Positions 42,679 to 54,240 of a stretch of DNA of 64,000 nucleotides are shown piece after piece. The position numbers and the translations under genes were made by a program. Under the pieces are notes generated by a model, which worked only from the letters and a program-made list of their open reading frames with translations, had not been told where the DNA came from and ran no database searches. The stretch is taken from the NCBI GenBank assembly GCA_963682175.1, contig OY821786.1:27240501-27304500 (forward strand), given 5' to 3'. Position 1 is the stretch's first letter, and each line of letters opens with the position of its first letter. This stretch comes from Triglochin maritima. Lineage: Eukaryota > Streptophyta > Magnoliopsida > Alismatales > Juncaginaceae.

Positions 42679-44540
42679 CATGGAAGTGGGGGAGACCATG
42701 TTCCATACATGGATTACCTCGGTCCTCTCCCACCACCACGTAGACCTCCTTCTCCTCCTCCTCCGACTCGGGAGGAAGAGGGATTCGGTCAGGGGCTGGA
42801 GATAAGCGGTCGAATTCTAGGTGCACAACCACCTTTAGCTCGACGGGATAGACCGATGACTCTATAGGAGCGGACCCATCCTGTTCGGGCCACGCAACCT
42901 TCTTGCATAGTTCTCCCGCCTGCTCGTGGGAACAACTATGAATTGAAACTTCAATATGTGAGCATAACTTCACTACTAATAAGGAGGATCCGTATATCTT
43001 TATACGTGAAATCGAGGAGGTATGCTCCATGTTCAAGCTTCAATAGCTTGACAAGGATTCAGTCCAGTTGAGGATGATATCTTTCGCGTTGAAGGATAAC
43101 GTGGAGATATGGATGTACAACCTCCCGACGAGCTCTATTCGGTCCTGGGATGAATTTGTGACCGTCTTTCTGAAGAGATTCTTCCCCAAAGGAAAACTCA
43201 ACAGATACGGCACCAGATACATCAAATGTATCAGACTGATACCGATCATTTCATGCTTTCTTCGAGATGTTCAAAGACCTTCTCCAGCAGTGCCCTCATC
43301 ATGGACTTGAGTTATGGAAGTTGTGCCAGATTGTTTATGAGGGCCTCAACTACAACACTCGTACATTGTTAGAGTCAATATGTCAGGGTGATTTCCAAAT
43401 GAAACCCATCAATGAAGGGTAGGACACTTTTGAATTAATGGCTAAACGTACCATTGAGTGGGACACCATGAGAAAGCCACAACCTACCAGGTCTTCTGGT
43501 CGAGTTGGATCATACCAAGTTGAGTCAATTATCGCGTTCGAGGCGAAAATGGTTGCTCTCATATGTAGGATTGAGAGTTTAGAGTTGGAGTGAGCTCCTG
43601 TAGCTCAGGTCGCTACTCCTGCTTGTAGTAGGTGTGGACTTGCGGGACATAGTGACTTGAAGTGTGCTTACGCTCCAAGTGATACTGAACATGCAAATGT
43701 GATGTATCAACAGTGGCCCCGTAACGACCCGTATAGTCACTCCTACAACCCGAGATGGCGAAACCTCCCTAACTTCTCGTGGGGCCTAGTGGGGGCAACG
43801 GTCCGAGCTCGCACGCTCAACCTCAACCTCCACCTTATCACCCTCCATGCTCATCGTTGACCTCCCAACCCCCTCATCAAAGGTCTCAGCCCCATACTCA
43901 CCAACCTACTCAGGCCTCACCATCGGGTTATTCTAGTCAGACTACCTCACGGGTTGACCCAAGGGACTCCACTCTTGAACAAACCCTTGACACGTTCATG
44001 CAGAGCACGTAATCCACGCTTGCGGACAATAACTCCACGGTTAAAGCATTGGAAGTGCAAGTTAGCCAGTTGGCCCATCAGCTCCATGAACGCGAGAAAT
44101 GGTCAATTCCCAAGTCAACCCGAGGTGAATCCTCAAGATACCCAATCTCAAGGAAGGCCACTAGTACCTCAAGCTACCTCTAAACCAACCAATCATGTTA
44201 ATGTGATTCATACTTTGAGGCCCGGTATGGAGGTGGACAACCAAATTGAGTTGCCTTCCTTGGAATCACCATCTCTTGGTGTCCCCAGACCTGCGGTGAT
44301 ATACATCTATAAGGGAGCCGAATCTTGAGGTTCCCTCAACAAATACTTCCAGGAATGAGCTTGATCCTAAGGTTCCTTCGACGTTTATGTCGACAATGGG
44401 GCCGAACCCTAAGGTCCCCTTGTCTCATCATGTGTAGAAGGAATCAAATTCTGAGGTCCCCACTCATGTTTCAATGGAATAGAATGTTGAGTTTCCTTCG
44501 AAAGACCTTTATGCCCTGAAGGTGTCATTCCCTGAGCGCG
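42679..44540 (+). pseudogene. Decayed gag of element F
   Basis: Follows the E gag in order: YMDYLGPLPPPRRPPSPPPP, RDRPMTL, QPSCIV, WMYNLPTSSIRSWDEF, FLKRFFPK, LCQIVYEGLNYNTRTLLES, a knuckle-like CSRCGLAGHSDLKC, SYNPRWRN, FPSQPEVNP, HTLRPGMEVDN. Many stops and frameshifts. It ends at the linker before protease (FPER) where element G begins. No protease or pol is retained. Confidence 0.82.
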
Positions 44541-45738
44541 TGATGCATTGCATACATTGCATCATATGTCTTTTATTTAGATTAATTTTATATCAATAAA
44601 TGATACTAAGGTATGTGTTTAGTCTTATTTACAGAATACAGGGACCTAAATGCAAATTACCCATATCCCGAGCATAAACGCGTGCAATAGACTCATTTCT
44701 GACATGAAGACCAAATCAAGATTATCGGAGTTCAAATTGAAGTTCATCCAAGCATAAAAGCATTCAAAGACCTAATTACAAAAAGGCCAAGGACCTAAGA
44801 ACAAAAGTAGCCAGTGACTTAATTGCAAAAAGCCGAGGACCCGACTGCAAATTACAAGTACCAAAATATTATTTTGGAGAAGTTCTAAAGAAAAATCAAT
44901 TTGGATCTCCAAATTTATGAAGAATTAATTTGAAGCTCAAAAGAAAGGAAAGAAATCAATCCGGACGCGCAAAGGACAACTAAATCATACCATAAACACA
45001 TAGGAAAAATCCGGATCCAATCAAAGCTAAAATTGCGGCGATTCCGCCGCACATCACATACAACTTGCGGCGACAACGCCACACCCCTTTCGATCCGTGC
45101 CCCCTGATTTTGTCCAGTCGTGTCATGACGCGTGTACTTTCCTATTTCATACTTGGGTCCCTTGTATCGACTATAAATAGCCCCGAAACGATGTTGTAGA
45201 GGAGAATCTTGTTTCTTCATTCTTTAGCAATAAAATTATGTTGGTTTATTTCGTGTTTTTCGTTTTCTTTCGTAGTTTCTCTAGGACCCCTTCTCCTTCC
45301 CTCCATCCATGAGTTTTTAACTCTCTCCAAAGGGTGGGGGTGACGGATTTAGGGTGACGAGAAGAAGAATGATGTTATTATTTTAATTTCGTGTTAGTAT
45401 ATTTTGATTACTTGAGTTTATGTTGAGTCATTTATCATGTAATGCTTTATAACTAATGTGATTTATTATAAGTTTCAGATTTCTCTAAACAAAACCCGAT
45501 ATCTAAACCCCCACCCGCTGGACTCTCATCCATATTTGCTTTATTCTTAATTTGTTTTTGTTGTTCTTGCTTTAGAAATTAAAAATCCAAAAATCTCAAA
45601 CCAACATTATTTCTCTCTCTTTCTTTCCTTAATCGAAAATCACAAAAATAACAATATCTCTCCCTCCTTGTGTTCGACCCGTACTTGCCACGTCTTCATT
45701 GACGTCGTGCACTTGCGGTATAAATAAAATTCTCATCA
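44541..45738 (+). repeat. 5' LTR of A-family element G
   Basis: 1198 bp, TGATGCATTGCATAC...ATTCTCATCA. GGACC-like sites at 44768, 44791, 44815 and 44837 (22-24-bp steps), palindromes at 45034-45083, TATA box CTATAAATAG at 45171-45180. The right half of G is missing, so no duplication can be read. Confidence 0.88.
45034..45083 (+). promoter_or_regulatory. Palindrome pair in the U3 of G (32-bp spacing)
   Basis: TGCGGCG-ATTC-CGCCGCA (centre 45042.5) and TGCGGCG-ACAA-CGCC (centre 45074.5), 32 bp apart. The partner pair in the leader is at 45901-45948, also 32 bp apart. Confidence 0.65.
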
Positions 45739-45744
45739 AGTTTT

Positions 45745-45761
45745 TGGCGCCGTTGCCGGGG
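45745..45761 (+). other. tRNA-Asp primer-binding site of G
   Basis: TGGCGCCGTTGCCGGGG, perfect, six bases after the LTR. Confidence 0.9.
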
Positions 45762-47186
45762 AGGCGACGAAGATTTTGTTTATTTTTGGTGATTTCGATT
45801 CTATTATGTTTATCGTGTGCGCGATCTAACTATTTGGGTTTGCGTTTCAGGAGACAACGGAGTGCGCGGTGAAATCCGGGCACAGTCGGAGCAAGAAGGG
45901 CGGCGAAATCGCCGCACCTAAAGAACAATTTGCGGTGGATCCGCCGCACGTCTGAAGCATCTGGGCTTCAGTTTTTTCTGGGGACGTCTCCATCTCTGGG
46001 TGGACACGTAGAGAAACTGGAAATTTTCGAGAGCGGGCGGCGAACCCGACTGAGCGTGCGTAGGTAACCTTTGTTGCCTTTTTCCTCGTAATTTCTATTT
46101 TCGGGAAATTTCCTTTTTGTAGAACTGCACGTGTTAAGCTCAAATTCCATAATTGGCAATAATTCAACTCTGACCTCAAAATTGGCAAAAAAATTAGAAG
46201 GACTTAGTGCATGCATCATATAGTGTTTTGTTTGCATTATTCTTGCTAAATTCTTGCAAATTATTTTTTGTTGAAGAGTGTTGGAGGAAAGGTACGTGCG
46301 CGGTTTTTATCGATTGCATTTAAGCATATATCTTAGTTTGCATACAACCTTGCTATTGTCCCCCACTAAAGACCAATGTTTGACTATCTTTGCTAGATTT
46401 AAGTTAAAGTTTGCATACAACATTGCTATTGTCCCCCACTAAAGACCAATGTTTGACTATCTTTGCTAGATTTAAGTTAAACTATCTTAAGGGCAACTCC
46501 GTAGGAAAAGATACAGTGGGGATTTCATCACCCTTCCGTGGCCCACAAATCACAATCCAAAAGTGTCACCCAAGCCTTAAAATTAAAATCAATTAGACAT
46601 TGGCCCCTAAGGACTCGGACTCAATTAAGGAGAAGATTGGTTTGACTTGCTATGACTTGAAGCTGATCGAATGAATTTGGTGTCTAGAAAGTGTTTTTGT
46701 GTTGACGTAAGTCTTCCAAGCGAAGTGGTTGTCTAATTGGCACCGACTCTGTCGGAAGCGCCACCACTAGCTATACACTGCCTGGCCAATTTGGTTTGAT
46801 TAGTGAGGGAGGTGAATCAAGCAAACCAATTCGACTCAACCAGTTAGGAGTCGTCTAGATTTAAGCTAATTAGGTCTAGGATTGTTTGAACCGTGCTTGT
46901 TTAGGAAACTTCTGACCAACACTCTCATCTATCTTTTAGAGTTAAGTTCCTTTCTCATCTGAGTCTTCTTTCTCTTCTCATCTCAATTCTCTAGATTAGG
47001 ATTCCTTTTCTCATCTCCCCCCCCCTTCTATTGTTTGTTTCCATTTTTGAAAAGAAAAAAAATTATAAAAAAAATTTGATTCAAACTGGTGCACTCAGAT
47101 TTGGGTTCGGGACTTGAGCAATCGACTCTCACGAGTTCATCTAGATTCCAGTCTATCCACCTGTTGCACCACCTCACCCGGATCCA
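45762..47186 (+). other. Leader of element G
   Basis: No gene. Palindromes CGGCGA-AA-TCGCCG (45901-45914) and TGCGGTGGATCCGCCGCA (45931-45948), donor-like GAAAG|GTACGTG with intron start at 46292 (531 nt after the PBS), a 73-bp tandem duplication and GTGGGGATTTCATCACCC near 46517. Confidence 0.75.
46335..46480 (+). repeat. 73-bp tandem duplication in the G leader
   Basis: AGTTTGCATACAACC... to ...TTTAAGTTAA is present twice in tandem, starting at 46335 and 46408, with about one difference. The corresponding part of A (near 8640-8720) has it once. Confidence 0.85.
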
Positions 47187-47828
47187 ATGGGTGAGAATGT
47201 AGTGGACCCGCCTATGACTCTGAGGGATCGGTGCTACCCAACGATGGTTGCTCAGCCATCGTGCATCGTTATGCCCATCATACCGGGTCGCGACTTCGAA
47301 CTGAAGGCACAATACATGAGTATGTTGCCCAAGTGCACCTCTAAGGAAGACTCATATCTCTTCCTTAGAGAATTTGAGGAAATCTGCTCCCTTATGCAAT
47401 ACCAGCATATCTCTGAGGAGGCAGTGCGTCTTAAATTCGTGCCTCTAGCACTGAAGGACGACGCTAAGAAATGGCTATATAGTCAACTCGAAAGATCTAT
47501 TAGGAGTTGGGCCGAGTTTGTTCAAGTGTTCTTAAAGAAATATTTCCCCAACCATAAGACTATTAGGATTAGGAATGAAATTGTTGCATTCGTTCAATCT
47601 GAGAGCGAGCCGTTCTATTCCTATTTAGAAAGATTTAAAAGTTTGTTGACCCAATGCCCTCATCATGGAATTCCAAGATGGCAATTGTGCCAAATTATTT
47701 ATGAGAGATTGACACCTACATCTAGGGTTATGGTAGAATCCGTAAGCCAAGGAAACTTTATGTCCAAAAATGAGAATGATGCTTGGATATTGAGAATGAT
47801 GCTTGGAAATGTCCAAAAACATTTCTGA
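47187..47828 (+). pseudogene. Truncated gag of element G
   Basis: Open for 213 codons and close to A gag: [83 protein letters not shown]. Similarity stops near 47790, followed by a short duplicated GAATGATGCTTGG and then an LTR. The zinc knuckle and everything downstream are lost. Confidence 0.82.
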
Positions 47829-49108
47829 TGCAAAAATCCCTCCTTCTCATGATATTGAGAAGTATTTGGGGAATTAAGACCAAACATGCTTGAACCAGCG
47901 GACTTGGAGTGCACCCCACGTGTGAAAAGACTAACTTAAGTTGATGACGAAAATTAGGGCAGATGAGAGACAAACAATCCGCCAGTGGCGTATCAATTTG
48001 CTCCAAATGTCCCACCAATTTCTACCGTGACTTGATCTTGGTTATTTGGCTGCACCAGACTAGAGAGAATGTGATTACAGTCGTCAGATTACTTCCAGAT
48101 TCATCTACACACCCTTTATTTTATAAACAGCAATATTTATCCTACCTCTCCACCTCCACCATTTGAATAGCTTAGGTTTAACCCATTTGGGTTGCAAGAA
48201 TAAGAAGGTGGTTGGAGCTTGTAAACTAGTGATTTCTTTAATCTAATGGTAGAAATGTTTCCCTCTTGTCTCTAGCTTTCTTCCTATCTATAGAGTTTTG
48301 TGTTTTATTGGTTGGTTTGGTAGTTAGTGATTCTTGCCATGACGAGGCCTGCCGCCGAAGAATGAGCTATGGTGACGGTTAGTGTAGTCTTGATTTCTTG
48401 CTTTCCATGCTTGTAGTGATGAGTAGAGAGTAGATCCACCCTATTTGGGGTGGAGGCAATGTAGTTGATGGTGAAGTGTATGATGGGGTCCTAAGTTTGT
48501 GTCATTTCCATGTGCTTAATGTTAGATCTAAAACTTGTAGCATGTTAATCTTGTTCTAGATGAGATAATAGCCACACTAGGTACTTGTTTTATGCTAGAT
48601 TTATTTTTTACATGTTGTTTGTGATGGGTTCTATTTGATGATGGAATTAACTTGAAATGAATAGTTGCTTGATTTGGTTTATGTTGCTTTGATGAACTAT
48701 GGTTATGCTTAGAATTGATTGATGCTTTAATGAGCACACTCGGTGCTTATTGCATATTTGACAATCCATAAAATTGGTCTTAACTTCATGTTAACATATC
48801 CTAGTTTTGTATACCATGTAAATGTATGTGTTTCATACATAGACTCCACACTTGCACATATGCTTAATAGTTGGACATCCTCATGCACACATACCTCTCT
48901 ATTACACCTCCACTCCAAGGGATTTAGTTAGATTGTTTTCTTCTATCTTAGTTTAGTTTAGTTAGCCTAGCCTAAATCGCTCCATCTGTTTCTCTTCCCA
49001 CTCGAGTATGGTGATAACAACAACGCGCACAACTCCTTGTGGTACGATCAGTACTTGTCGCGTCTTCACCGACGTCATGCCCTTGCGGTAAATTAAAACA
49101 ATCAATCA
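47826..49108 (+). repeat. F-related LTR truncating element G
   Basis: The right end (TTGCGGTAAATTAAAACAATC, then AATCA) and the block GAGTAGATCCACCC-TATTTGGGGTGGAG match the F-type LTRs. The left end is uncertain (about 47826) and no 5-bp duplication is visible (ATTTC versus TCAAC), and different sequence lies on the right. This looks like a rearranged junction and not a simple solo LTR. One palindrome CGCCAGTGGCG lies near 47981. Confidence 0.65.
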
Positions 49109-50062
49109 TCAACCAACCATTATCTCCCGCAAACGGAAAATTTTCATATGTTACATATGGTTCTAAGAGGACCCACTTAAAATCACGAATGACTAGGTTA
49201 ATGAAATACTTTTTTTAAGTAGTTAATTGCATTAATTAAAGACTCCAGCCGTGTACCACAGCTAAAGCCAAAATTGTGGGTCATAAATCACCCGAGATAG
49301 GGATTACAAGTCTGGACATGTAGGTCTAATAACAGGTTTTCCTTAACGCCGTACAAAATCCATATAATAGTTTCTAACAATGGAACATAAGTATATAATA
49401 TCAACACCAAGTCCAGAGGGTGGTAAGACGTCAAGCTCTAGATCAAGTGTCCGCCCAAGCCCCCAAAACCACCACTTCATTGTCGAAGTTGTCAGCCAAA
49501 GTCCCGACTTTGGTGGTCACTCTTGAATTTGTATTCAGAGTAGTAGAGGGTCTTGCTTGAGCGTCCCACAACATCAGAATAGCCTCATCGGTCAAGCTTC
49601 TCGTTGTGATTGTTTTGGCTCGCTTAATCCCCCAATGTTTATTGGACCAAATTCCACTGCCTTTTGAGTGTATCTAACAACAATTCAAGATCAAAACAAC
49701 TATTAAGTAAATAATGAGTAGTCTTTGCCTTTTGTGTAAATATCATGTTATTTCTTTCTTTCCATAAAGTCCAATGGAAAGCATTAATAATTGTGTTTCA
49801 CTCCACCAACCAAAATCAAACGGTTTTGGATCGATTTCCAAAATTCAATGTTGTTTTGGATTCATTTTGGATGGCAACATCATAATCGAGGAATTAGTGT
49901 AGTACAAAAGTCTTTATTTATTCCTAATAAGACCATGCATACGAATTCCCAATTACTTTTTTATTGTCTTTACACATTTTAATCCCTACCATATATTTCT
50001 GATACCGATTGACACGAACTTGACGACATGAGTGTTTGACTAATTGGTTGGTGACTGAAGTG
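49109..50062 (-). pseudogene. Probable LINE (non-LTR) 3' fragment
   Basis: The minus strand around 49735-49789 reads INAFHWTLWKERNNMIF, then TTHYLLNSCFDLELL. The W-x2-W-KERN-x2-IF pattern is typical of the region after the zf-RVT domain in plant L1-type LINEs. There are stops on both sides and no RT core. The rest of the stretch has no ORF and could be LINE 3' UTR. Confidence 0.5.
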
Positions 50063-50638
50063 TAGGGTTGTAAACGGGGTAAACAAACAAAGAGAAAAAT
50101 GAATCAAAAGGAAAAACTTACAAAAAATAGGAAAAATCTAACTCACTTTCGTAGGAATCACGGTTGCACTTAGCACGTGCAACAAGCCGTTAAACCCTCT
50201 TACCGCCAAGGAGGAGGAGTGGTGTCTCCTAAGGGTTTCAATAGATATACCCACAAAATTTGAACATTGATGCATTATTCAACCTAGAAACTCGACTCGT
50301 CGGACCTACTTTTGTCGATCATTGGATACGGTAATCCAACGGGTCGACTCTATATATGTATCAAGTCCACACATCTCGCCTAGGGAACCATTCGGGCAAG
50401 TTAATTAAGGACTTAAGTGAAAGACATGGGCAACCTTAACATCCTCAAGTGATACATCGTGTAAAGTCCATTAAGGTTCTTATTTGTATTCTTTTTTTCT
50501 TTTTGTTCTTTTTCATTTTATTTCATCATTTTTTTACTAGTTGATATTAATTCTCCCAGGATCAAGTTTCATACAACATTGCCTATGAGGACATACACTA
50601 TCACGTAAATCTTCCTCCAAATCTCCACATAGGGCGAT
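50063..50638 (-). other. 3' non-coding end of element H
   Basis: The minus strand matches E at about 24790-25310, including the hairpin block (50139-50220; first stem weakened to CCTCCTTG...TAAGAGGG, second stem GTTGCAC/GTGCAAC intact). The purine tract and 3' LTR are missing: H is truncated at about 50063. Confidence 0.7.
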
Positions 50639-51840
50639 TGATGAGAATTAAATTTATACCGCAAGTGCACGGCGTCAATGAAGACGTGGCAAATACGGGT
50701 CGAACACAAGGAGGGAGAGATCTTGTTATTTGTGTGATTTTCGATTAAGGGAAAGAAGGAGAGAAGAATAAATTTGGTTTTGAGTTTTTTGATTTTAATT
50801 ATCTAAAGCAAGAAACATGAACAAATAAAAATAAAACAAGAACAAAGATGGTGAATTCCGTTGGGTGGAGGTTTAGATATAGGGTTTAGATTAGAGAATT
50901 CAGAAACTTATAATAAATCATATTAGTTATAAAGCATTACATGATAAATGATTTAACATAAACTCAAGTAATCAAAATATACTAACACGAAATTAAAATA
51001 ATAACTTTTATTCTTCTTCTCTTCACCCTAAATCCGTCACCCCCACCTTTTGTAGAGATTTAGAAACTCATGGATTGAAAGGAGGAGAAGGGGTCCTAGA
51101 GAAACTACAAAAGAAACTAAAAACTAGAAATAAAGGACAAAATTTTATTACTAAACTAAAGACTAAAAATAAAAAACAACAACCAAAGACCTCTATAACA
51201 TCGTTCTCGGGGCTATTTATAGTTGCTACAAGGGACCTAAGTATAAAATAAGAAAGTACACGTGTCCAGACACGACTGGACAAAATTTGAGCACACGGAT
51301 AGCAAGGTAGGCGGCGGAATCGCCGCATGGTGTATGTGTTGTGCGGCGGAAACGCCGCACAATTGAGTCGGATTAAATCCGGATTTTGGCTGAATGTTTA
51401 TGGTATGATTTGATCCTCCTTTGCGCGTCTGGATCGATTCTTTCCTTTCTTTTGAGCTCCGGATTTATTCCTTCATATATTTGGAGATCCAAATTGATTT
51501 TTCTTTAAAACTTCTCCAAGATATTTAATTTGCAGTCAGGTCCTCGGCTGTTTGCAATTACGTCCCCGACTACTTTTGTGCTTAAGTCCTTGGCCTTTTT
51601 GTAATTAGGTCCTTGAATGCTTTTATGCTTGGATGAACTTCCATTTGACTCCCGATAATCTTGACTTTTTCTTTATGATAGAAATGAGTCTTTTTGCACG
51701 CGTTTATTCTCGGGATATGGGTAATTTGCATTCAGGTCCCTGTATTCTGTAAATCAGACTAAACACATACCTTAGTAGCATTTATTGATATAAAATTAAT
51801 CTAAATGAAAGACATATGATGCAATGTATGCAATGTATCA
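50639..51840 (-). mobile_element. Solo LTR of the A family inside H
   Basis: 1202 bp, TGATGAGAATTAAA...CAATGTATCA, flanked by perfect GCGAT duplications (50634-50638, 51841-51845). Palindromes GCGGCG-GAAT-CGCCGC (centre 51318.5) and GTGCGGCGGAAACGCCGCAC (centre 51350.5) are 32 bp apart. GGTCC-like sites at 51539, 51561, 51585 and 51608. Confidence 0.92.
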
Positions 51841-51845
51841 GCGAT

Positions 51846-52807
51846 CCCTACCACCCATGTAACGGGAGTTTGGTTAGTGCATCCCAAGTCAGATGACTTG
51901 AAAACACTAAGCACTAAGTCCTCTCGGACCTAATTTCCCGAGTGATAGGAGCCGTACGAGAAGAGAGAACGCCCTACTAAATTATTTCTTATCTACAAAT
52001 GAACCAAAACTCTTACACTTAAGGTTTCACAATAAGAGTTTATGGGTCCCTGACTATGACAAACTTATTTATACTAACAGACACGAATTATTTGACTCAT
52101 TAGGTTCAGGGTGGACTTCTTTATTTATTTGAGTATTGAAACCCTATGATTACTCTCCCCCGAGGGAAAATCGAGGTGCATCCTTACGTTTAGATAAGAC
52201 CTAAAGCCGGTGTACTAGATATTTTAATGCATCAAGTTCAAGTCGATTCTGGGAGCTTCCTTTTTACTTTGTCTGTCAACGGTTTTGCACATGCTAAATA
52301 CACGCAGAATCTACAAAACATTTTTCTTTCGTAAACACATGAAGATTTTGAAAGAAATGGAAAAATTAAAGCACTAGGCAAGCAAAAGAAGACAAGTCAC
52401 CCAAGGATCATGGCATAAAAGAAATATCAATGTAAATTGCAGCACACTATCATGACCCTAACAATGCAAACAAAAGAAAACCAAAGAAAAGGAAAAATAC
52501 TCGCCTATGTACACACGTAAAACACCCCCCCCCCCCACATACTTACTTTATGCATTGTCCTCAATGAATGTGAGTATAATACCACATGGATTTATGCATG
52601 AAAAGGAAAAGATCTCACCAACGTTAAGCGCAAAAGGAAGTTCGTAGTTATGTGAATGTACATAACAAGGGAGACAACCCGAATTCCCAATACCTATGAG
52701 ATGCTTAAGAAGGGAGACAAATACGTGAAACAAATGTGTTCCAAATACACTAGGGTTGGGGCCAACAACAACCAATACTCACTTCTGGTGTCTTTTTATT
52801 TCTTTTT
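51846..52807 (-). other. 3' non-coding region of H, gag-proximal part
   Basis: No gene. The minus strand parallels E from about 23860 to 24780: the CTCACTAGGTT-like and CCTCGGGAG-like segments, the GAGGACAATGCAT segment (near 52550), a G run (complement near 52530) and the GGCCCCAACCC stretch (near 52760). Confidence 0.7.
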
Positions 52808-53525
52808 TTATAAACAAGATATATACATCAACAAAGATATTCTCATAATCATTTGGTCAAGGAACATCGAGTCATGGGGACCAGAGATCTGCCATGATGG
52901 GCCCGCTTCATTGGTACTCTGAGGTATCATGAGGGGTGAAAGGTAAAAACTGAAAGGCTCGAACCCCTCATGATATTGATTGGGTGTAGTCAACATGAAT
53001 GAGTGGAGTTGTGTTACCTCACTAGGGTTTAGTTGCTCGTCCAACAAAAACCTCAAACCAATAGGCAGGTGCATTGGAATGAGTTCCTCGGGCTTATTCG
53101 TGTGATGTGACACACTTGTCACACTAAGTACGAGGCTTCTCCCAAAGTCGTCCAGCAAGGACCACCCAACCTCCTGTATATTATCAATCATAAACTTGGC
53201 CGCAGGTGGGTCATTGTTGGAGTCAAGATGAAGCTCATAAGGCTCAATGGCCACGGAACATGGGGTAAAGACATCTTCAAGTATGGGCATATGATGAGGT
53301 GTATCCCCCCGCACTAACAGTCTCAACTAAATCATCCAACAAACACTCCCTTTGTGTATTCATGTTTGATACCAACTCACTCAGTTGCACTACAAAGATA
53401 GACAATGAGTTTTCACTGGGCACACAAATATTCTCAATGGGTTGCATTGGTGTTGAGAGTGTTTGTTGATTTTGCGGTGCTTTCTCTAATTGGCGGATGA
53501 GGTTGAGATTTAAAGGTTGGTCCAA
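52808..53525 (-). pseudogene. Unknown C-terminal region after the H protease
   Basis: Two overlapping minus-strand frames (53277-53525 and 52808-53326, frameshifted) encode about 240 residues: LNLNLIRQLEKAPQNQQT, QLSELVSNMNTQRECLLDDL, then HMPILEDVFTPCSVAIEPYE, GWSLLDDFGRSLVL, LPIGLRFLLDEQLNPSEV and the end ISGPHDSMFLDQ. I do not recognise a domain and no RT motif is present. The final ISGPHD resembles ISGSRD at the end of the E protein. It directly follows protease and precedes the 3' non-coding module, so H too was of gag-protease type with a family-specific tail. Confidence 0.6.
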
Positions 53526-54240
53526 GGGCTATTGTTGCCTACCAGAGTTGAACACATGAAACTCGACACTCATGTTACAAAATGAGAGCTTCGTGTGACC
53601 ATTTCTACAATTAATTAAGGTGTTCGAGGTTGCCAGAAATGGTCTACCCAATATCAAAGGTATTTGAGAGTGGATGTTCGCAACATGGTTGGTATCGATG
53701 ATGACAAACTCTATTGGAAATATAAAATCTCCAACTTTGATGAGCACATCCTCAATAATCCCCTTTAGGACACTAATAGATCTATCCGCCAGTTAGAGAG
53801 TGATCTTAGTTGGTTTCTATTCTCCCAAGTTCAACTGTTGTTAAACAGAAGATGGGAGGAGGTTGAGTGTTGATCCTAAATCAAGCAATACGTTACTCAT
53901 GCTAGTGTCCTCTATCATAATGAATAGTAGGACACCCGGGGTCCTTGTACTCTGTGTATGTGGGATTGGACAAAAGTGAGCTCACACTCGCAGCTAAGAA
54001 TGCATTCTTAGGAACATTGGCCTTTCTCTTAGTTGTGCAGAGATCTTTTCAACAATTTGGCATATTGAGGCATTTGTTGGATGACATCCAATAAGGAGAT
54101 GTTAACATTCCCTTGTTTGAAAACCTCTAATTTCTTATCCATTGTGTCACTCTGCTTTTTGGTTAACCTACTAGGATAAGGAGCTTTTAGCAGGTAGGTT
54201 TTCTACGATCCATAAGAAGGAGGCGTTAGTGTATTACCCT
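53526..54240 (-). pseudogene. Protease region of element H (decayed)
   Basis: Minus strand: linker sequence like J (APYPSRL-type, KQSD, LLDVIQQMPQYAK), DLGSTLNLLPSSV with stops nearby, [40 protein letters not shown]. Upstream it is cut at 54240 by the LTR of element I. The sequence is closer to J than to E. Confidence 0.8.

Noticed and set aside
49109..50062. Host gene exon
   Set aside because: The only protein-like part is the LINE-type WTLWKERNN motif with stops on both sides; no splice-consistent ORF.
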